NCBI GenBank assembly: GCA_008501735.1 | Contig: QQUF01000008.1 | Span: 1-64,000 of the forward strand | Length of the DNA stretch: 64,000 nt | Origin: Calditrichota bacterium | GTDB taxonomy: Bacteria > CLD3 | Direction: 5' to 3' | Shown: positions 8,801-17,798 of the stretch, piece by piece | Position numbering within the stretch: position 1 is the stretch's first letter | How the letters are laid out: every line of letters begins with the position of its first letter | Made by a program: the position numbers and the translations under genes | Notes under the pieces: generated by a model | Told to the model about the DNA's origin: nothing | The model's input: the letters and a program-made list of their open reading frames with translations, nothing else | Database searches by the model: none

Positions 8801-9571
8801 TTGGAAAAATTGATTTCTAAGTTTAGTCGTCTCGCAGAAATTATGCACGAAATTAGGCAAAACTGCCCTTGGGATAAAATTCAAACCCACGATTCGCTCA
8901 GACAGTACTTACTTGAAGAAACTTACGAAGTCCTCGAAGCTCTTGACGACAGAAATTACTCAGAGCTAAAAATTGAACTTGGCGATTTACTCTTACAAGT
9001 TTTTTTCCACGCAGAACTTGCACGCGAAAAAGGTCTTTTCGATTTAGGCGATATTCTTTTTGAAATTTCGGACAAGTTAGTAAGAAGACACCCTCATGTT
9101 TTTGGAAATGAAGAAGCCAATTCGCCTGAAAAAGTCAGAGCGAATTGGGAGCAAATAAAACTCAAAGAAGGCAGGAAATCAGTTCTTGAAGGTGTTCCTA
9201 AAGAATTACCGTCTTTACTTCGTGCTTATCGTTTGACTTCAAAGGCTTCAAAAGTTGGCTTTGATTGGAACTCGCCCGAAGGTGCATTTGAAAAACTTGA
9301 AGAAGAAATTCACGAACTAAAAGACGAAATGAAAGTCGGTAACAAAGAAAAAATGGAAGAAGAGTTAGGCGATATGCTTTTTGCTTTGGTAAATTTTTCT
9401 CGCTTTTATGACATAAACCCTGAAGATGCTCTTCGGAAAACGACTGCAAAATTTATCCGTCGTTTTACTCACGTTGAAGAGACTTTGCAGAAAAATGGTA
9501 AACTGCCACAAGACTCGACTTTAGAAGAAATGGATAAAATTTGGGATGAAGCGAAAAGATTAGGACTTTAA
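8801..9571 (+). CDS. mazG: Nucleoside triphosphate pyrophosphohydrolase MazG
   Basis: The 256-residue protein carries the tandem MazG fold: the first domain near residues 20-100 with CPWDKIQTHDSLR, EETYEV and the E-E-x-D helices (ELGDLLLQVFFHA), and a second copy near 160-225 (EELGDMLFALVNF). It hydrolyses NTPs to NMP and pyrophosphate, a house-cleaning and stringent-response-related role. This is the chromosomal enzyme, not a MazE/MazF partner. The start codon is TTG. It is followed 13 bp later by moaD, so the three genes to moaE may be co-transcribed. Confidence 0.95.
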   Translation: MEKLISKFSRLAEIMHEIRQNCPWDKIQTHDSLRQYLLEETYEVLEALDDRNYSELKIELGDLLLQVFFHAELAREKGLFDLGDILFEISDKLVRRHPHVFGNEEANSPEKVRANWEQIKLKEGRKSVLEGVPKELPSLLRAYRLTSKASKVGFDWNSPEGAFEKLEEEIHELKDEMKVGNKEKMEEELGDMLFALVNFSRFYDINPEDALRKTTAKFIRRFTHVEETLQKNGKLPQDSTLEEMDKIWDEAKRLGL

Positions 9572-9584
9572 CCGAAAGAAAAAT

Positions 9585-9830
9585 ATGAAAATTAAAATAT
9601 TATTTTTTGCGATTTACAAAGAAATTACCGGAACAGCAAAGTTAGAACTTGAAGTTCCTGAAAAAACTGACGGCTTGAAATTACAGGAAATCCTTGAGCA
9701 AAAATTTCCTGACTTAATAAAACTTCGTGGAGTAGGAAAGCTTGCTGTGAACTTGGATTACTCACCAATGGAAACTGTTTTGGAAGACGGAGACGAAGTT
9801 ACTTTTATAGCACCAGTGAGTGGAGGTTAG
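9585..9830 (+). CDS. moaD: Molybdopterin synthase sulfur carrier subunit
   Basis: The 81-residue ubiquitin-fold protein ends in the obligatory Gly-Gly (APVSGG) that is thiocarboxylated and donates sulfur to precursor Z. The gene lies 3 bp before moaE, and the two products form the MoaD2-MoaE2 molybdopterin synthase. No moaA, moaC, moeA or moeB gene is in the window, so the rest of the pathway must be elsewhere. Confidence 0.95.
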   Translation: MKIKILFFAIYKEITGTAKLELEVPEKTDGLKLQEILEQKFPDLIKLRGVGKLAVNLDYSPMETVLEDGDEVTFIAPVSGG

Positions 9831-9833
9831 AAA

Positions 9834-10259
9834 ATGCACATAAAAATCACTTCTGAAAAACTTGACACGCAAAAATTAATCGAAATGGTTGAAGATGACG
9901 GAGCAGGAGCAATTGATATTTTCCTTGGAGTTGTTAGGAACAATATGAAAGGCAAAAAAGTAATTTCTCTTGATTACCATTGCTACGAAGCAATGTCTCA
10001 GAAAAAATTGGAAGAAATTGTCAACGAAACCTACAAAAAATTCGATGTCAAAAATATCGCTGTCGAACACCGAATCGGTCATTTACAAATTCGTGAAGCG
10101 AGTGTTGTAATTGTTGTTTCGAGTGCTCACAGAGGAGCATCTTTTGAGGCTTGTCGTTTTGTGATTGAAGAGATTAAAAAGAAAGTTCCGATTTGGAAAA
10201 AAGAATACTTTGAAGATGGTGAAACTTGGGTCGAAGGTTATTCACCTGACGTTCCTTAA
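9834..10259 (+). CDS. moaE: Molybdopterin synthase catalytic subunit
   Basis: The 141-residue MoaE has the expected landmarks: GAIDIFLGVVRN near the N-terminus, YHCYEAMS, EHRIGHL and the catalytic KKxxPIWKKE loop (KKVPIWKKEYF) near the C-terminus. It converts precursor Z to molybdopterin with the MoaD thiocarboxylate. It is in an evident operon with moaD; the amidohydrolase follows 29 bp later. Confidence 0.95.
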   Translation: MHIKITSEKLDTQKLIEMVEDDGAGAIDIFLGVVRNNMKGKKVISLDYHCYEAMSQKKLEEIVNETYKKFDVKNIAVEHRIGHLQIREASVVIVVSSAHRGASFEACRFVIEEIKKKVPIWKKEYFEDGETWVEGYSPDVP

Positions 10260-10288
10260 CAAAAATTAAATTTGACTTTGAGTAGAAA

Positions 10289-11854
10289 ATGATTTTAAAA
10301 AACGGCAAAATTTTTACCTGTAATCCTGTTCAGCCTTTCGCAGAAGCAATTGGAATTCGTGGAAATAAAATCATTTCTGTTGGAAGCGAAGAAGAAGTTC
10401 GCTCTGCCTTTTCTTCAAAAGTTCAAGAAATTGATTTGGAAGGAAAAACAGTTCTTCCGGGTTTAATTGACTCACACACACATTTTACAGAGTTTTGCCT
10501 TTCTGCTGAAAGAGTAAAATTGAAAAATGTTAGGTCAGTCGAAGAAGCTCTTGAAAAAGTAAAAGCCAAGCTCAAAAATCATTCTGAAAATTCTTGGTTA
10601 ACGGGTGGTGGTTGGAATCCCAATTTTATTGGTTTGCCAACAAAGGAAATGCTTGATTCGGTTTCAACTGAAATTCCGATTGCTTTGGAAGCAAACGATT
10701 ACCACACTCTTTGGTGCAACTCGAAAGCTCTTGAACTTGGTGGAATCACAAAAGAAAAAGCATTGGAAAATCCGAAAGAAATTCCACTCAACGAAAACGG
10801 TGAAATTCTCGGAATCCTTTACGAAAAATCACGTCAGCCTTTAATCGAAAAATTTTATCAACCAAAATTAAGTAATTACCGCAAAGCACTTAAAAATGGT
10901 TTTCAAAAATACCACAAGTTTGGAGTTACAAGTGTTCACGCTTGTGAAGGTCAAGACGAACTTGACATTTACAACGAAATGAAATTAAGTGGCGAACTTG
11001 GAATTAGGATTTTCAAACTGATTCAGTTTTCTGAGCTTGAGCAAATACAAGAGCAAGGAATTTCTTTTCTTGACGGAGATGAGTTTTTAAAAATTGGACA
11101 CGCAAAATTTTTCCTCGACGGAGCTTTGTCATCTCAAACAGCGGAAATGCTTGAGCCTTACGAAAACAGTGAGAATCGTGGACTAAGCCATTTTTCAGAA
11201 GATGAGATTGAAAAAATGGTTAAGAAAATTTTGGACTTTGGATTTGAACCAGCGGTTCACGCAATCGGCGATGCAGCAATTACAAAAATAGTTGAAGCAT
11301 TCAAAAATGAAATTCAAACTCGCGGATTAATTTTTCAAAGGTTTAGAATTGAGCACGCTCAGCATTTGGGTCACGAACTAATTCAAGACATTTTGGAAGA
11401 CGGGACGATTTTGGCAATGCAACCAATTCATATTCGCGAAGATGCACAAACTTGTGAAAAACTCTTAGGGAAGCGTTCCAAATGGGCTTTTCCTTTTGCA
11501 ACACTTTTGCGGCATTCTGCAAGAGTGTGTTTTGGTTCAGACACTCCGGTCGAAACGATTAATCCTTTCGAGGGAATTTTTACAGCAGTAACTCGCAAGG
11601 CAAAAGGTTTTGAAAGCAACTCTTGGTTTTTTGAAGAGAAAATAACAGTCGAAGAAGCAATCAAAGCTTATACAATTGGAGGAGCTTTTGCATCTTTTGA
11701 GGAAGACATCAAAGGAAGTCTCGAAGTCGGTAAGTTAGCAGACTTAGCAGTGCTTTCAGAAGATATTTTTGCAGTGGAAAAAGAGAGAATTCCAAAAATA
11801 TTTTCTTGTCTTACTTTACTTGATGGCAAGGTCGTACACAATGAATTATTTTGA
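10289..11854 (+). CDS. YtcJ-like metal-dependent amidohydrolase
   Basis: The 521-residue protein belongs to the amidohydrolase_3 (YtcJ/NfdA) group: a beta-sandwich N-terminus, VLPGLIDSHTHF (HxH metal ligands), GGGWNPNFIG, a carboxylated-Lys-type segment with KFFLDGALSS, HAIGDAAI, RIEHAQH and FGSDTPVETINPF, and a C-terminal sandwich strand (GKLADLAVLSEDIF). These enzymes hydrolyse amide or amidine bonds in small molecules, and the substrate here is unknown. It may be the last gene of the mazG-moaDE unit. Confidence 0.9.
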   Translation: MILKNGKIFTCNPVQPFAEAIGIRGNKIISVGSEEEVRSAFSSKVQEIDLEGKTVLPGLIDSHTHFTEFCLSAERVKLKNVRSVEEALEKVKAKLKNHSENSWLTGGGWNPNFIGLPTKEMLDSVSTEIPIALEANDYHTLWCNSKALELGGITKEKALENPKEIPLNENGEILGILYEKSRQPLIEKFYQPKLSNYRKALKNGFQKYHKFGVTSVHACEGQDELDIYNEMKLSGELGIRIFKLIQFSELEQIQEQGISFLDGDEFLKIGHAKFFLDGALSSQTAEMLEPYENSENRGLSHFSEDEIEKMVKKILDFGFEPAVHAIGDAAITKIVEAFKNEIQTRGLIFQRFRIEHAQHLGHELIQDILEDGTILAMQPIHIREDAQTCEKLLGKRSKWAFPFATLLRHSARVCFGSDTPVETINPFEGIFTAVTRKAKGFESNSWFFEEKITVEEAIKAYTIGGAFASFEEDIKGSLEVGKLADLAVLSEDIFAVEKERIPKIFSCLTLLDGKVVHNELF

Positions 11855-11951
11855 TACTTTGACAAAGAATTAAAAAACATTTAAATTCTCTTGTAATTTT
11901 AGATTCACTCTTTACTTTAAAGAGAAGTCAATATTTTTATAGACAAGAGAA

Positions 11952-11978
11952 AGTCTATGAAAATCTCCCTCATAGACT
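11952..11978. other. Intergenic hairpin upstream of recJ
   Basis: AGTCTATGA (11952-11960) and TCATAGACT (11970-11978) form a perfect 9-bp stem with a 9-nt loop in the 199-bp gap before recJ. No T-run follows, so it is not a clear terminator. It may be an mRNA leader structure of recJ or an operator. Confidence 0.45.
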
Positions 11979-12053
11979 AGATTACAAACCAAATATTTGA
12001 AGATTAAAAAATTAGTAGATAAATGAAAAATATTAAAGACAAAAGAATCCACA

Positions 12054-13751
12054 ATGATAGAAAAAAAATGGAAGGTACTCAATGAAGACATAACTAAACC
12101 TATCATCGACAGAATTTTAGAAAATAGAGGTATTTCTCCAAAAGAAAAAGAGACTTACCTAAATCCTGATTTTTCAAGACATCAACACGATCCTTTCTTA
12201 ATGGAGGGAATGGAAGTTGCTGTCAAAAGAATAATTCAGGCACTTCGGAAAAAAGAACATATTTTAGTTTTTGGCGATTACGACGCAGACGGTGTTACTG
12301 CTACAACTTTGCTTTATGATTTTTTCAGAGAAGCAGAGGCAAATGTCTCGTTCATTCTTCCACACAGAATGGTTGATGGTTACGGGATTACTCCAAAAGG
12401 TGTCAGAAAAGCCCATAAACGAGGTGCAAATTTAATAATTACTGTTGATAACGGAATTAGTGCTGTAGATGCCGTCATTGAGGCAAACAGTTTAGGAATT
12501 GATGTAATCATTACTGATCACCATAAGCAAAATGGCGAACTTCCGCCTGCTTATGTTGTCGTGAATCCCAACCAGAATTCTTGTAGTTATCCTTTTAAAG
12601 GAATTGCAGGAGTTGGTGTTGCTTACAAAGTTGTCCAAGCTGTCGGTTCAAAAATTTGGCATCAAGAAAGGTTAGAAAAATTCATTCGTTGGAATTTAGA
12701 CCTTGTTGCTATGGGAACTGTAGCTGATATTTGTCCAATGGTTGACGAAAATCGTGTCTTCGTAACTTACGGACTGCAAGTTATTGGCAAAAGTAAACGT
12801 GAAGGAATTAAAGCCTTACTTCGTGTTACTGGCGACCCAACAGAACGAATTGATACTCAAACAATTGGTTTTCGACTTGGACCGAGATTAAATGCTGCTG
12901 GAAGACTCGAAGCAGCTGATAAAGCCTTGAATCTTCTTCTTTCAAAGACTCCCGAAGAAGCTATGAAAATTGCAAATGAGCTAAACAAAATAAATTCAAG
13001 ACGACAAGAATTTACGGCTCAAGGACTTTCGGAAGCAGAAGAAATGATTAATCCTGATGAAAAAATGTTAATAGTTTCTTCAAAGACTTGGCATCCTGGA
13101 ATTATCGGATTGATTTCGGGAAGACTTACAGAAAAATACGGAAGACCTTCTTTGGTCTTAACTCTTGGACACGAAGAGGGAAAGTTTGCAGGTTCGGGAC
13201 GTTCTATAGAATCTTTTGACATCACAAACGCTTTTTCTCAAGTTGAAGAACTTCTGCTTAGTTACGGTGGACACAAACAAGCTGGTGGAATGGCTCTGAC
13301 TGAAGAAAACTTAGAAACTGTCAAAGAACGAATTTTAGACTACGCAACAACGACAATCGAAGAATCTGATTTAATTCCGATTGTAAACATTGACACAGAA
13401 ATTTCTACCGAAGATGCAACAATGGAAACAATCGAAGCGATTAAAACTATTGGACCTTTTGGTGAAAGAAATAGAATCCCTGTTTTTGCTTTGCGAAATA
13501 CAAGAGTTTTGAATGTGAGAACAGTTGGTTACAACGATCAACATTTAAAAATGAGTGTTAGAAAAAATAATCGTTTCTTTGAATGTATCGGATTTAACCT
13601 AGGTGATCTAATTCACAATCTAAAGTACGGCGATATGGTTGACATTGCTTTTAATCTTCTTATAAATTCTTGGAATGGAAAAAGAACCATTCAGTTACGA
13701 TTAATTGATGTCAAAAATAAAAGTTCACAAAATGGTAATGGAATTTATTAA
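12054..13751 (+). CDS. recJ: Single-stranded-DNA-specific exonuclease RecJ
   Basis: The 565-residue protein shows the DHH phosphoesterase motifs (FGDYDADGVTATT, DNGIS, ITDHHK, GTVADICPM), the DHHA1 motif GGHKQAGG and a C-terminal OB-like domain. It digests ssDNA 5' to 3' in RecF-pathway recombination and in mismatch and base-excision repair. Length and motif order are normal. An in-frame ATG two codons from the annotated start has equal support. Confidence 0.96.
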   Translation: MIEKKWKVLNEDITKPIIDRILENRGISPKEKETYLNPDFSRHQHDPFLMEGMEVAVKRIIQALRKKEHILVFGDYDADGVTATTLLYDFFREAEANVSFILPHRMVDGYGITPKGVRKAHKRGANLIITVDNGISAVDAVIEANSLGIDVIITDHHKQNGELPPAYVVVNPNQNSCSYPFKGIAGVGVAYKVVQAVGSKIWHQERLEKFIRWNLDLVAMGTVADICPMVDENRVFVTYGLQVIGKSKREGIKALLRVTGDPTERIDTQTIGFRLGPRLNAAGRLEAADKALNLLLSKTPEEAMKIANELNKINSRRQEFTAQGLSEAEEMINPDEKMLIVSSKTWHPGIIGLISGRLTEKYGRPSLVLTLGHEEGKFAGSGRSIESFDITNAFSQVEELLLSYGGHKQAGGMALTEENLETVKERILDYATTTIEESDLIPIVNIDTEISTEDATMETIEAIKTIGPFGERNRIPVFALRNTRVLNVRTVGYNDQHLKMSVRKNNRFFECIGFNLGDLIHNLKYGDMVDIAFNLLINSWNGKRTIQLRLIDVKNKSSQNGNGIY

Positions 13752-13833
13752 TTTTGTGATAGTTCACACATAAATAGAGATTTTTTATTTCTATTTTCAA
13801 TAATCTATTGAACTAACATTTTATGAGGATAAA

Positions 13834-14088
13834 ATGAATTATTTAGCAAACAGATTTTCAAAACTATCCATAACTGACCTCCTTTTAACAAATGCATCAA
13901 AGTTTGTTACAGGTCTTCTTTTTGGTGCCTTATTTGCACCTGTAATAAAAAAACAAAAAAGATGGATTGTTTTACTCTCAGTGATTTTTGCTTTGAAACC
14001 TTTGTATTCTTTCTTCTTAAAAGATGCAAAGCCAAAGAAAAACAAATCTCACAAGGTTTTAGATGAAGAGGAAATGTTATTTGTCTAA
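13834..14088 (+). CDS. Small membrane protein upstream of prmC
   Basis: The 84-residue protein has one clear hydrophobic stretch (about residues 22-60, broken by KKQKR) and a charged tail. The ATG follows ATGAGGATAAA, a good ribosome-binding site. It resembles YtxH/YqjD-type small membrane proteins only in general shape, and I do not recognise a family. Its 3' end overlaps prmC by about 26 bases, which implies translational coupling. Confidence 0.65.
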   Translation: MNYLANRFSKLSITDLLLTNASKFVTGLLFGALFAPVIKKQKRWIVLLSVIFALKPLYSFFLKDAKPKKNKSHKVLDEEEMLFV

Positions 14089-14956
14089 AAAGGAATCTTG
14101 GACGGTTCTTGAACTTCTCAATTGGTCTGCTGACTACTTAGATAAAAAAGGAATTGAGAACTCAAGAAGAAATGTTGAAGAACTCCTTTGCTTAACATTA
14201 AAATGCAAGAGACTTGACCTTTATCTAAAATTCGAGATGCCTTTAAAACCTCAAGAATTAAAGGTTTACAGAGAGTTTTTCAAGAGAAGAGTAAACAGGG
14301 AGCCTTTACAATACATATTAGGCGAAACTGATTTTTATAACTCTAAAATTAAACTTCACAAAAAAGTTTTGATTCCAAGACCTGAGACTGAACTTTTGGT
14401 TGAAAGGGTTTTGGAAAAAATAGACTCACTTGACTTTGAATCCTCAAAAATTCTCGACATTGGAACAGGAAGTGGTTGTATTGCAATTTCTTTAGCTTTT
14501 GAACTTCCAGACTCGCAAGTCTTAGGAATAGATATTTCTGAAGATGCTGTCAGTTTGGCTACAGAGAATGCGGTTTTTAACGAAGTTTCAAACGCAAAAT
14601 TTATCAAAAGAAATGCTTTAGACACTCCTCGTAAAACAGGAATCTTTGATTTCATTGTCTCAAACCCACCTTACATTGAAAGTTCAGAAATCCCCAAATT
14701 AATGCCCGAAGTAAAAGATTTTGAACCAATCTTAGCACTTGACGGAGGGAAAGATGGTTTTGATTTTTATCGTGAAGTAATTCCAAATTGTTATTCGCTT
14801 TTAAAAGACGAAGGTTTTGTTTTCTTTGAAGTTGGATATAAACAAGCCCAAAATTTAAAGAAAATACTCTTAGGAAATAATTTTGCAGAAGTAGAAATTT
14901 TTAAGGATTACAGTGGAATTGAAAGAATAGTTTCTGCCAAAAAATCCACACTTTAG
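14063..14956 (+). CDS. prmC: Peptide chain release factor N5-glutamine methyltransferase
   Basis: This 297-residue PrmC/HemK methylates the GGQ glutamine of RF1 and RF2. An N-terminal helical domain is followed by the Rossmann methyltransferase with motif I LDIGTGSGCIA and the catalytic SNPPYI (NPPY). PRPETELLVE just before motif I is characteristic. The ATG at 14063 lies inside the upstream gene; a TTG at 14081 would give a 291-residue product that still keeps the whole domain. The next feature is a tRNA gene on the same strand. Confidence 0.95.
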   Translation: MKRKCYLSKKESWTVLELLNWSADYLDKKGIENSRRNVEELLCLTLKCKRLDLYLKFEMPLKPQELKVYREFFKRRVNREPLQYILGETDFYNSKIKLHKKVLIPRPETELLVERVLEKIDSLDFESSKILDIGTGSGCIAISLAFELPDSQVLGIDISEDAVSLATENAVFNEVSNAKFIKRNALDTPRKTGIFDFIVSNPPYIESSEIPKLMPEVKDFEPILALDGGKDGFDFYREVIPNCYSLLKDEGFVFFEVGYKQAQNLKKILLGNNFAEVEIFKDYSGIERIVSAKKSTL

Positions 14957-14989
14957 ATTTGATTTATTTTTATATTCCGACACTAATTT

Positions 14990-15063
14990 GCATCCGTGGC
15001 GCAATTGGATAGCGCATCAGATTTCGGCTCTGAGGGTTGGGGGTTCGACTCCCTCCGGATGTA
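14990..15063 (+). tRNA. tRNA-Arg (anticodon UCG)
   Basis: The 74-base cloverleaf has acceptor GCATCCG/CGGATGT (one G-U pair), D stem GCGC/GCGC, anticodon stem TCAGA/TCTGA with loop TTTCGGC (anticodon TCG), a 5-base variable loop and T stem GGGGG/CCCTC around TTCGACT. The discriminator is A, and CCA is not encoded. It reads CGN arginine codons. Confidence 0.95.
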
Positions 15064-15080
15064 TTTACGAAAAAACAAAA

Positions 15081-15117
15081 AAGCCTCCAAAACTTTAAGT
15101 CTTGGAGGCTTTTTTTA
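15081..15117. terminator. Bidirectional terminator after tRNA-Arg
   Basis: AAGCCTCCAA (15081-15090) pairs with TTGGAGGCTT (15102-15111) and is flanked by A-runs on the left and T-runs on the right. It can stop the tRNA transcript on + and the lamin-tail gene on -. Confidence 0.88.
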
Positions 15118-15135
15118 TTTAAAGCAATTTAGAAT

Positions 15136-17526
15136 CTAATTTTTGGCAACTACAATGTAGTAAAAAGTAACACCTGAAGTTGCAGCACCTGAATCAATGT
15201 AAGAAACTCCCGCAATATCTCCAGCAACAAGCTCTGACGGAGAAGGAGGTGTTCCAAAATCTGGACTTGCTTTTCTATAAACATCGTAAGCAGTTGCTCC
15301 TGTTGAAGCACTCCAAGTCAAAATTATGTCGTTTCCTGAAACTGTAACACTAATTGCAACAGGGTCTGGAGCAGCAGTTGCTAAAGTTGAGTTTTGAGTT
15401 CCAGGAGTTCCGCCTGCATTTGCAGAGGCTGACCAATTTGTTCCGTCGTTGTTATCCAAAGCTGGAGAGTTTAATTCTAAAGAAGGACCTTGTCCATCAG
15501 CAGAAGTTGGCCAAGGAGCTCCGTCATCGTAAGTAACTTCGTCAACTGTGATTGTTAAAAACTTCAATGAAAGTGTTGAAGAGCTGTTTACAAGTTGGTT
15601 TGAAGAAGAACTAAAAACTACGTCAGGAGTAAAAGGAAAAGCTCCCGAACTTCCAACTTGAATTGTCAAAAATCCGTTTGCAGGAATTGTTTCGCCATTG
15701 AAACTGTAAGACCAAGAAGGATTTGTGCTGTTAATTGTCCAATTACTTGTCAGAACAATTGGACTTCCAGTTGTGTTGTAAAGTTCTAACCACTCTTCAT
15801 CAACGCTTGGAGTGTTGTACATAATTTCATTCACAATCACGTCGTCAACACTTGGGGGAACTACGTAGTTGAAAGAAGCATTTTGCAAAGTAGAAGCATT
15901 TCCTGAAATGTCTTCAACTCCACTTACAGAAATTGTGTAATTAATTCCAGCAGAAAGTGAGCTAACAGTTAAGTGAACCAAAGAATTATCAGTTCCGTCC
16001 AAAGTTGCAGCAGTTGGATTTCCAATTCCGTTATCAATTGAATAATTTGTAAGAGTTTCAGCAGTTGCTTGGTCAAGGTTTTCATCAAACTGAACGTCAA
16101 CACTTGTGAGTCCAATTGCAGAAGCTGAAATCAAACTTGGAGCTGTTAAGTCCGCAATTGTTGCTGTTCCAGGAGTTCCGCCAGCGTTGTCAGAAGTTTT
16201 CCAACTTGCACCTTGATTGTTGTCAAAAGAAGGAGTGAGAAGTTCAATTGAAAAATCAGTGTTTGTTGAGGGCCAAGAATTAGTTCCATTTTCGTAGTCA
16301 ACTTGGTCAGCAACAACTTCATTGATGTCCATTAAAACAACTGATTCACCACCAGAGCTTAACCCAAAAAGAACATCTCCAACAACATTTGTAACTGAAG
16401 GATTAGCTGCGGAAAAACTTGCAACATCGTCAGTAAAAACGATAAAACTATTGTTATTAACAGAAGTTCCGCTTGGGATTGTCCAAACATTAAAACCGTC
16501 ACTTAAAAGCCAGAAACTCAAGTCAACAGTTGCACCTGTGTTGTTAAAAATTTCGATAAACTCGAACCCACCACCGTTGTTGTAAAGAATTTCATTAATT
16601 ACTAAGGCAGGAGTTGTTCCTGAGTTATTGACTTGGTAAGAGTAAAAACTAACAGGAGCATCTGAAGGAGAAGTAGTTGTCTGCCCACCAATGTCTGTAA
16701 CGGAAACATAGTAATTTACGATTGTTCCGTCTGCTTGAGGAGGAATAACTCCATCGAAATTATCACCACTTGAATTAAGCATTGAAGTTGAAATAAAACC
16801 TGAACCAGTGTTGTAGAAAAGTTGTTTCGTAGAAGAGGCTGTTGTAAGTGAGCCGTCGTCAGTGAGTTCCGCAGAAATTGTAACAAGGTCAGAAGAGGAA
16901 GGAACTTGAGGGTTTCTTGTTACATTGGAAGCTGTTGGAGGAAAATCTGCATTCGCAACTGTGTTTACAGTTCCAGGACTTCCAAAATCTCCTGCACTTC
17001 CTGTCCAAGCACTTAGAGCTTCTGCCCAATTTGCTCCGACATTATTGTCAGAATTTATGTCAAGTAATTCCATAGAAATGCCAGTTGGGTCAGGAAAATT
17101 TGGTCCGCCGTCATAATAAACTTCATCAATTATTATCCCGCCTTCTTCCAAAATAACTTCGTCATCTCCATTCGCAAGTGACCAACTAGAATATTGATAA
17201 TCAACAGAAACACCGCCATTAGTTGCGGTGTTAGAATTAAGTCCTAATACTAAATAACCATTCGCTGGAACCATTAAAGAACCGCCATTATCAATTGTGT
17301 GAGTATTTGAGCCGTTATCCCGCATAACCCATCCATCAATATTTATTGCGGAAGTAGTTGTGTTATAAACTTCGAAATACTCTCCATTATTGTCAGAAAC
17401 TGCTGATGGATTTTGCATAATTTCTGTAACAATTACATCGCCTGGGTTTGCTCCGAAAAGATTTCCACTTAAAGAAGCTAACAAAGTCAAGCCCAGTGTA
17501 GCTTTGAGCCATTTACTTTTTGTCAT
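15136..17526 (-). CDS. Secreted multidomain lamin-tail (LTD) protein
   Basis: The 796-residue protein has an N-terminal signal peptide (about residues 1-25, ending SGNLFGA). It then has three lamin-tail domains: near residues 30-150 (VIVTEIMQNP...GEYFEVYN), 300-440 (LVINEILYN...FEFIEIFN) and 560-700 (VIVNEIMYN...EEWLELYN). Each carries the WVMRDN/WSLANGDDEV-type strands and ends in a GTPGT linker. Between them are Ig-like/Big_5-type segments, and the C-terminus is a fibronectin-III-like domain. LTDs occur in surface and extracellular proteins of this group. There is no T9SS-type sorting tail, so the export route beyond the signal peptide is unclear. The ATG is preceded by GAGGTAAAAA. Confidence 0.88.
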   Translation of the reverse strand: MTKSKWLKATLGLTLLASLSGNLFGANPGDVIVTEIMQNPSAVSDNNGEYFEVYNTTTSAINIDGWVMRDNGSNTHTIDNGGSLMVPANGYLVLGLNSNTATNGGVSVDYQYSSWSLANGDDEVILEEGGIIIDEVYYDGGPNFPDPTGISMELLDINSDNNVGANWAEALSAWTGSAGDFGSPGTVNTVANADFPPTASNVTRNPQVPSSSDLVTISAELTDDGSLTTASSTKQLFYNTGSGFISTSMLNSSGDNFDGVIPPQADGTIVNYYVSVTDIGGQTTTSPSDAPVSFYSYQVNNSGTTPALVINEILYNNGGGFEFIEIFNNTGATVDLSFWLLSDGFNVWTIPSGTSVNNNSFIVFTDDVASFSAANPSVTNVVGDVLFGLSSGGESVVLMDINEVVADQVDYENGTNSWPSTNTDFSIELLTPSFDNNQGASWKTSDNAGGTPGTATIADLTAPSLISASAIGLTSVDVQFDENLDQATAETLTNYSIDNGIGNPTAATLDGTDNSLVHLTVSSLSAGINYTISVSGVEDISGNASTLQNASFNYVVPPSVDDVIVNEIMYNTPSVDEEWLELYNTTGSPIVLTSNWTINSTNPSWSYSFNGETIPANGFLTIQVGSSGAFPFTPDVVFSSSSNQLVNSSSTLSLKFLTITVDEVTYDDGAPWPTSADGQGPSLELNSPALDNNDGTNWSASANAGGTPGTQNSTLATAAPDPVAISVTVSGNDIILTWSASTGATAYDVYRKASPDFGTPPSPSELVAGDIAGVSYIDSGAATSGVTFYYIVVAKN

Positions 17527-17798
17527 TTTTTACCTCAAATTAAAATTATTTTTAAGTTTATTAATTATTCCAAAATTTAGAAAATGCCCGAATAATTTAG
17601 GCAAAATTCAGTTATGAATCAATGGTTCATTAAAAATAATAAAAGAATGTTAAGTCTTTAGAAATGATTTGTTTCCGAATATTTTTTCTTTTAAAAATCA
17701 AGTTCTTACTTCTTTGAGCAAAATTAAAAGTTTCGTAAGTTTGCATTCGATTTTTTTAAGAGAAAATTTTTAAAGAAAAAAGTAAGGGAAATCAAAAC

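Noticed and set aside
8801-9571. mazG as part of a MazEF system
   Set aside because: It is the tandem MazG pyrophosphohydrolase followed by moaD/moaE, with no mazE or mazF nearby.
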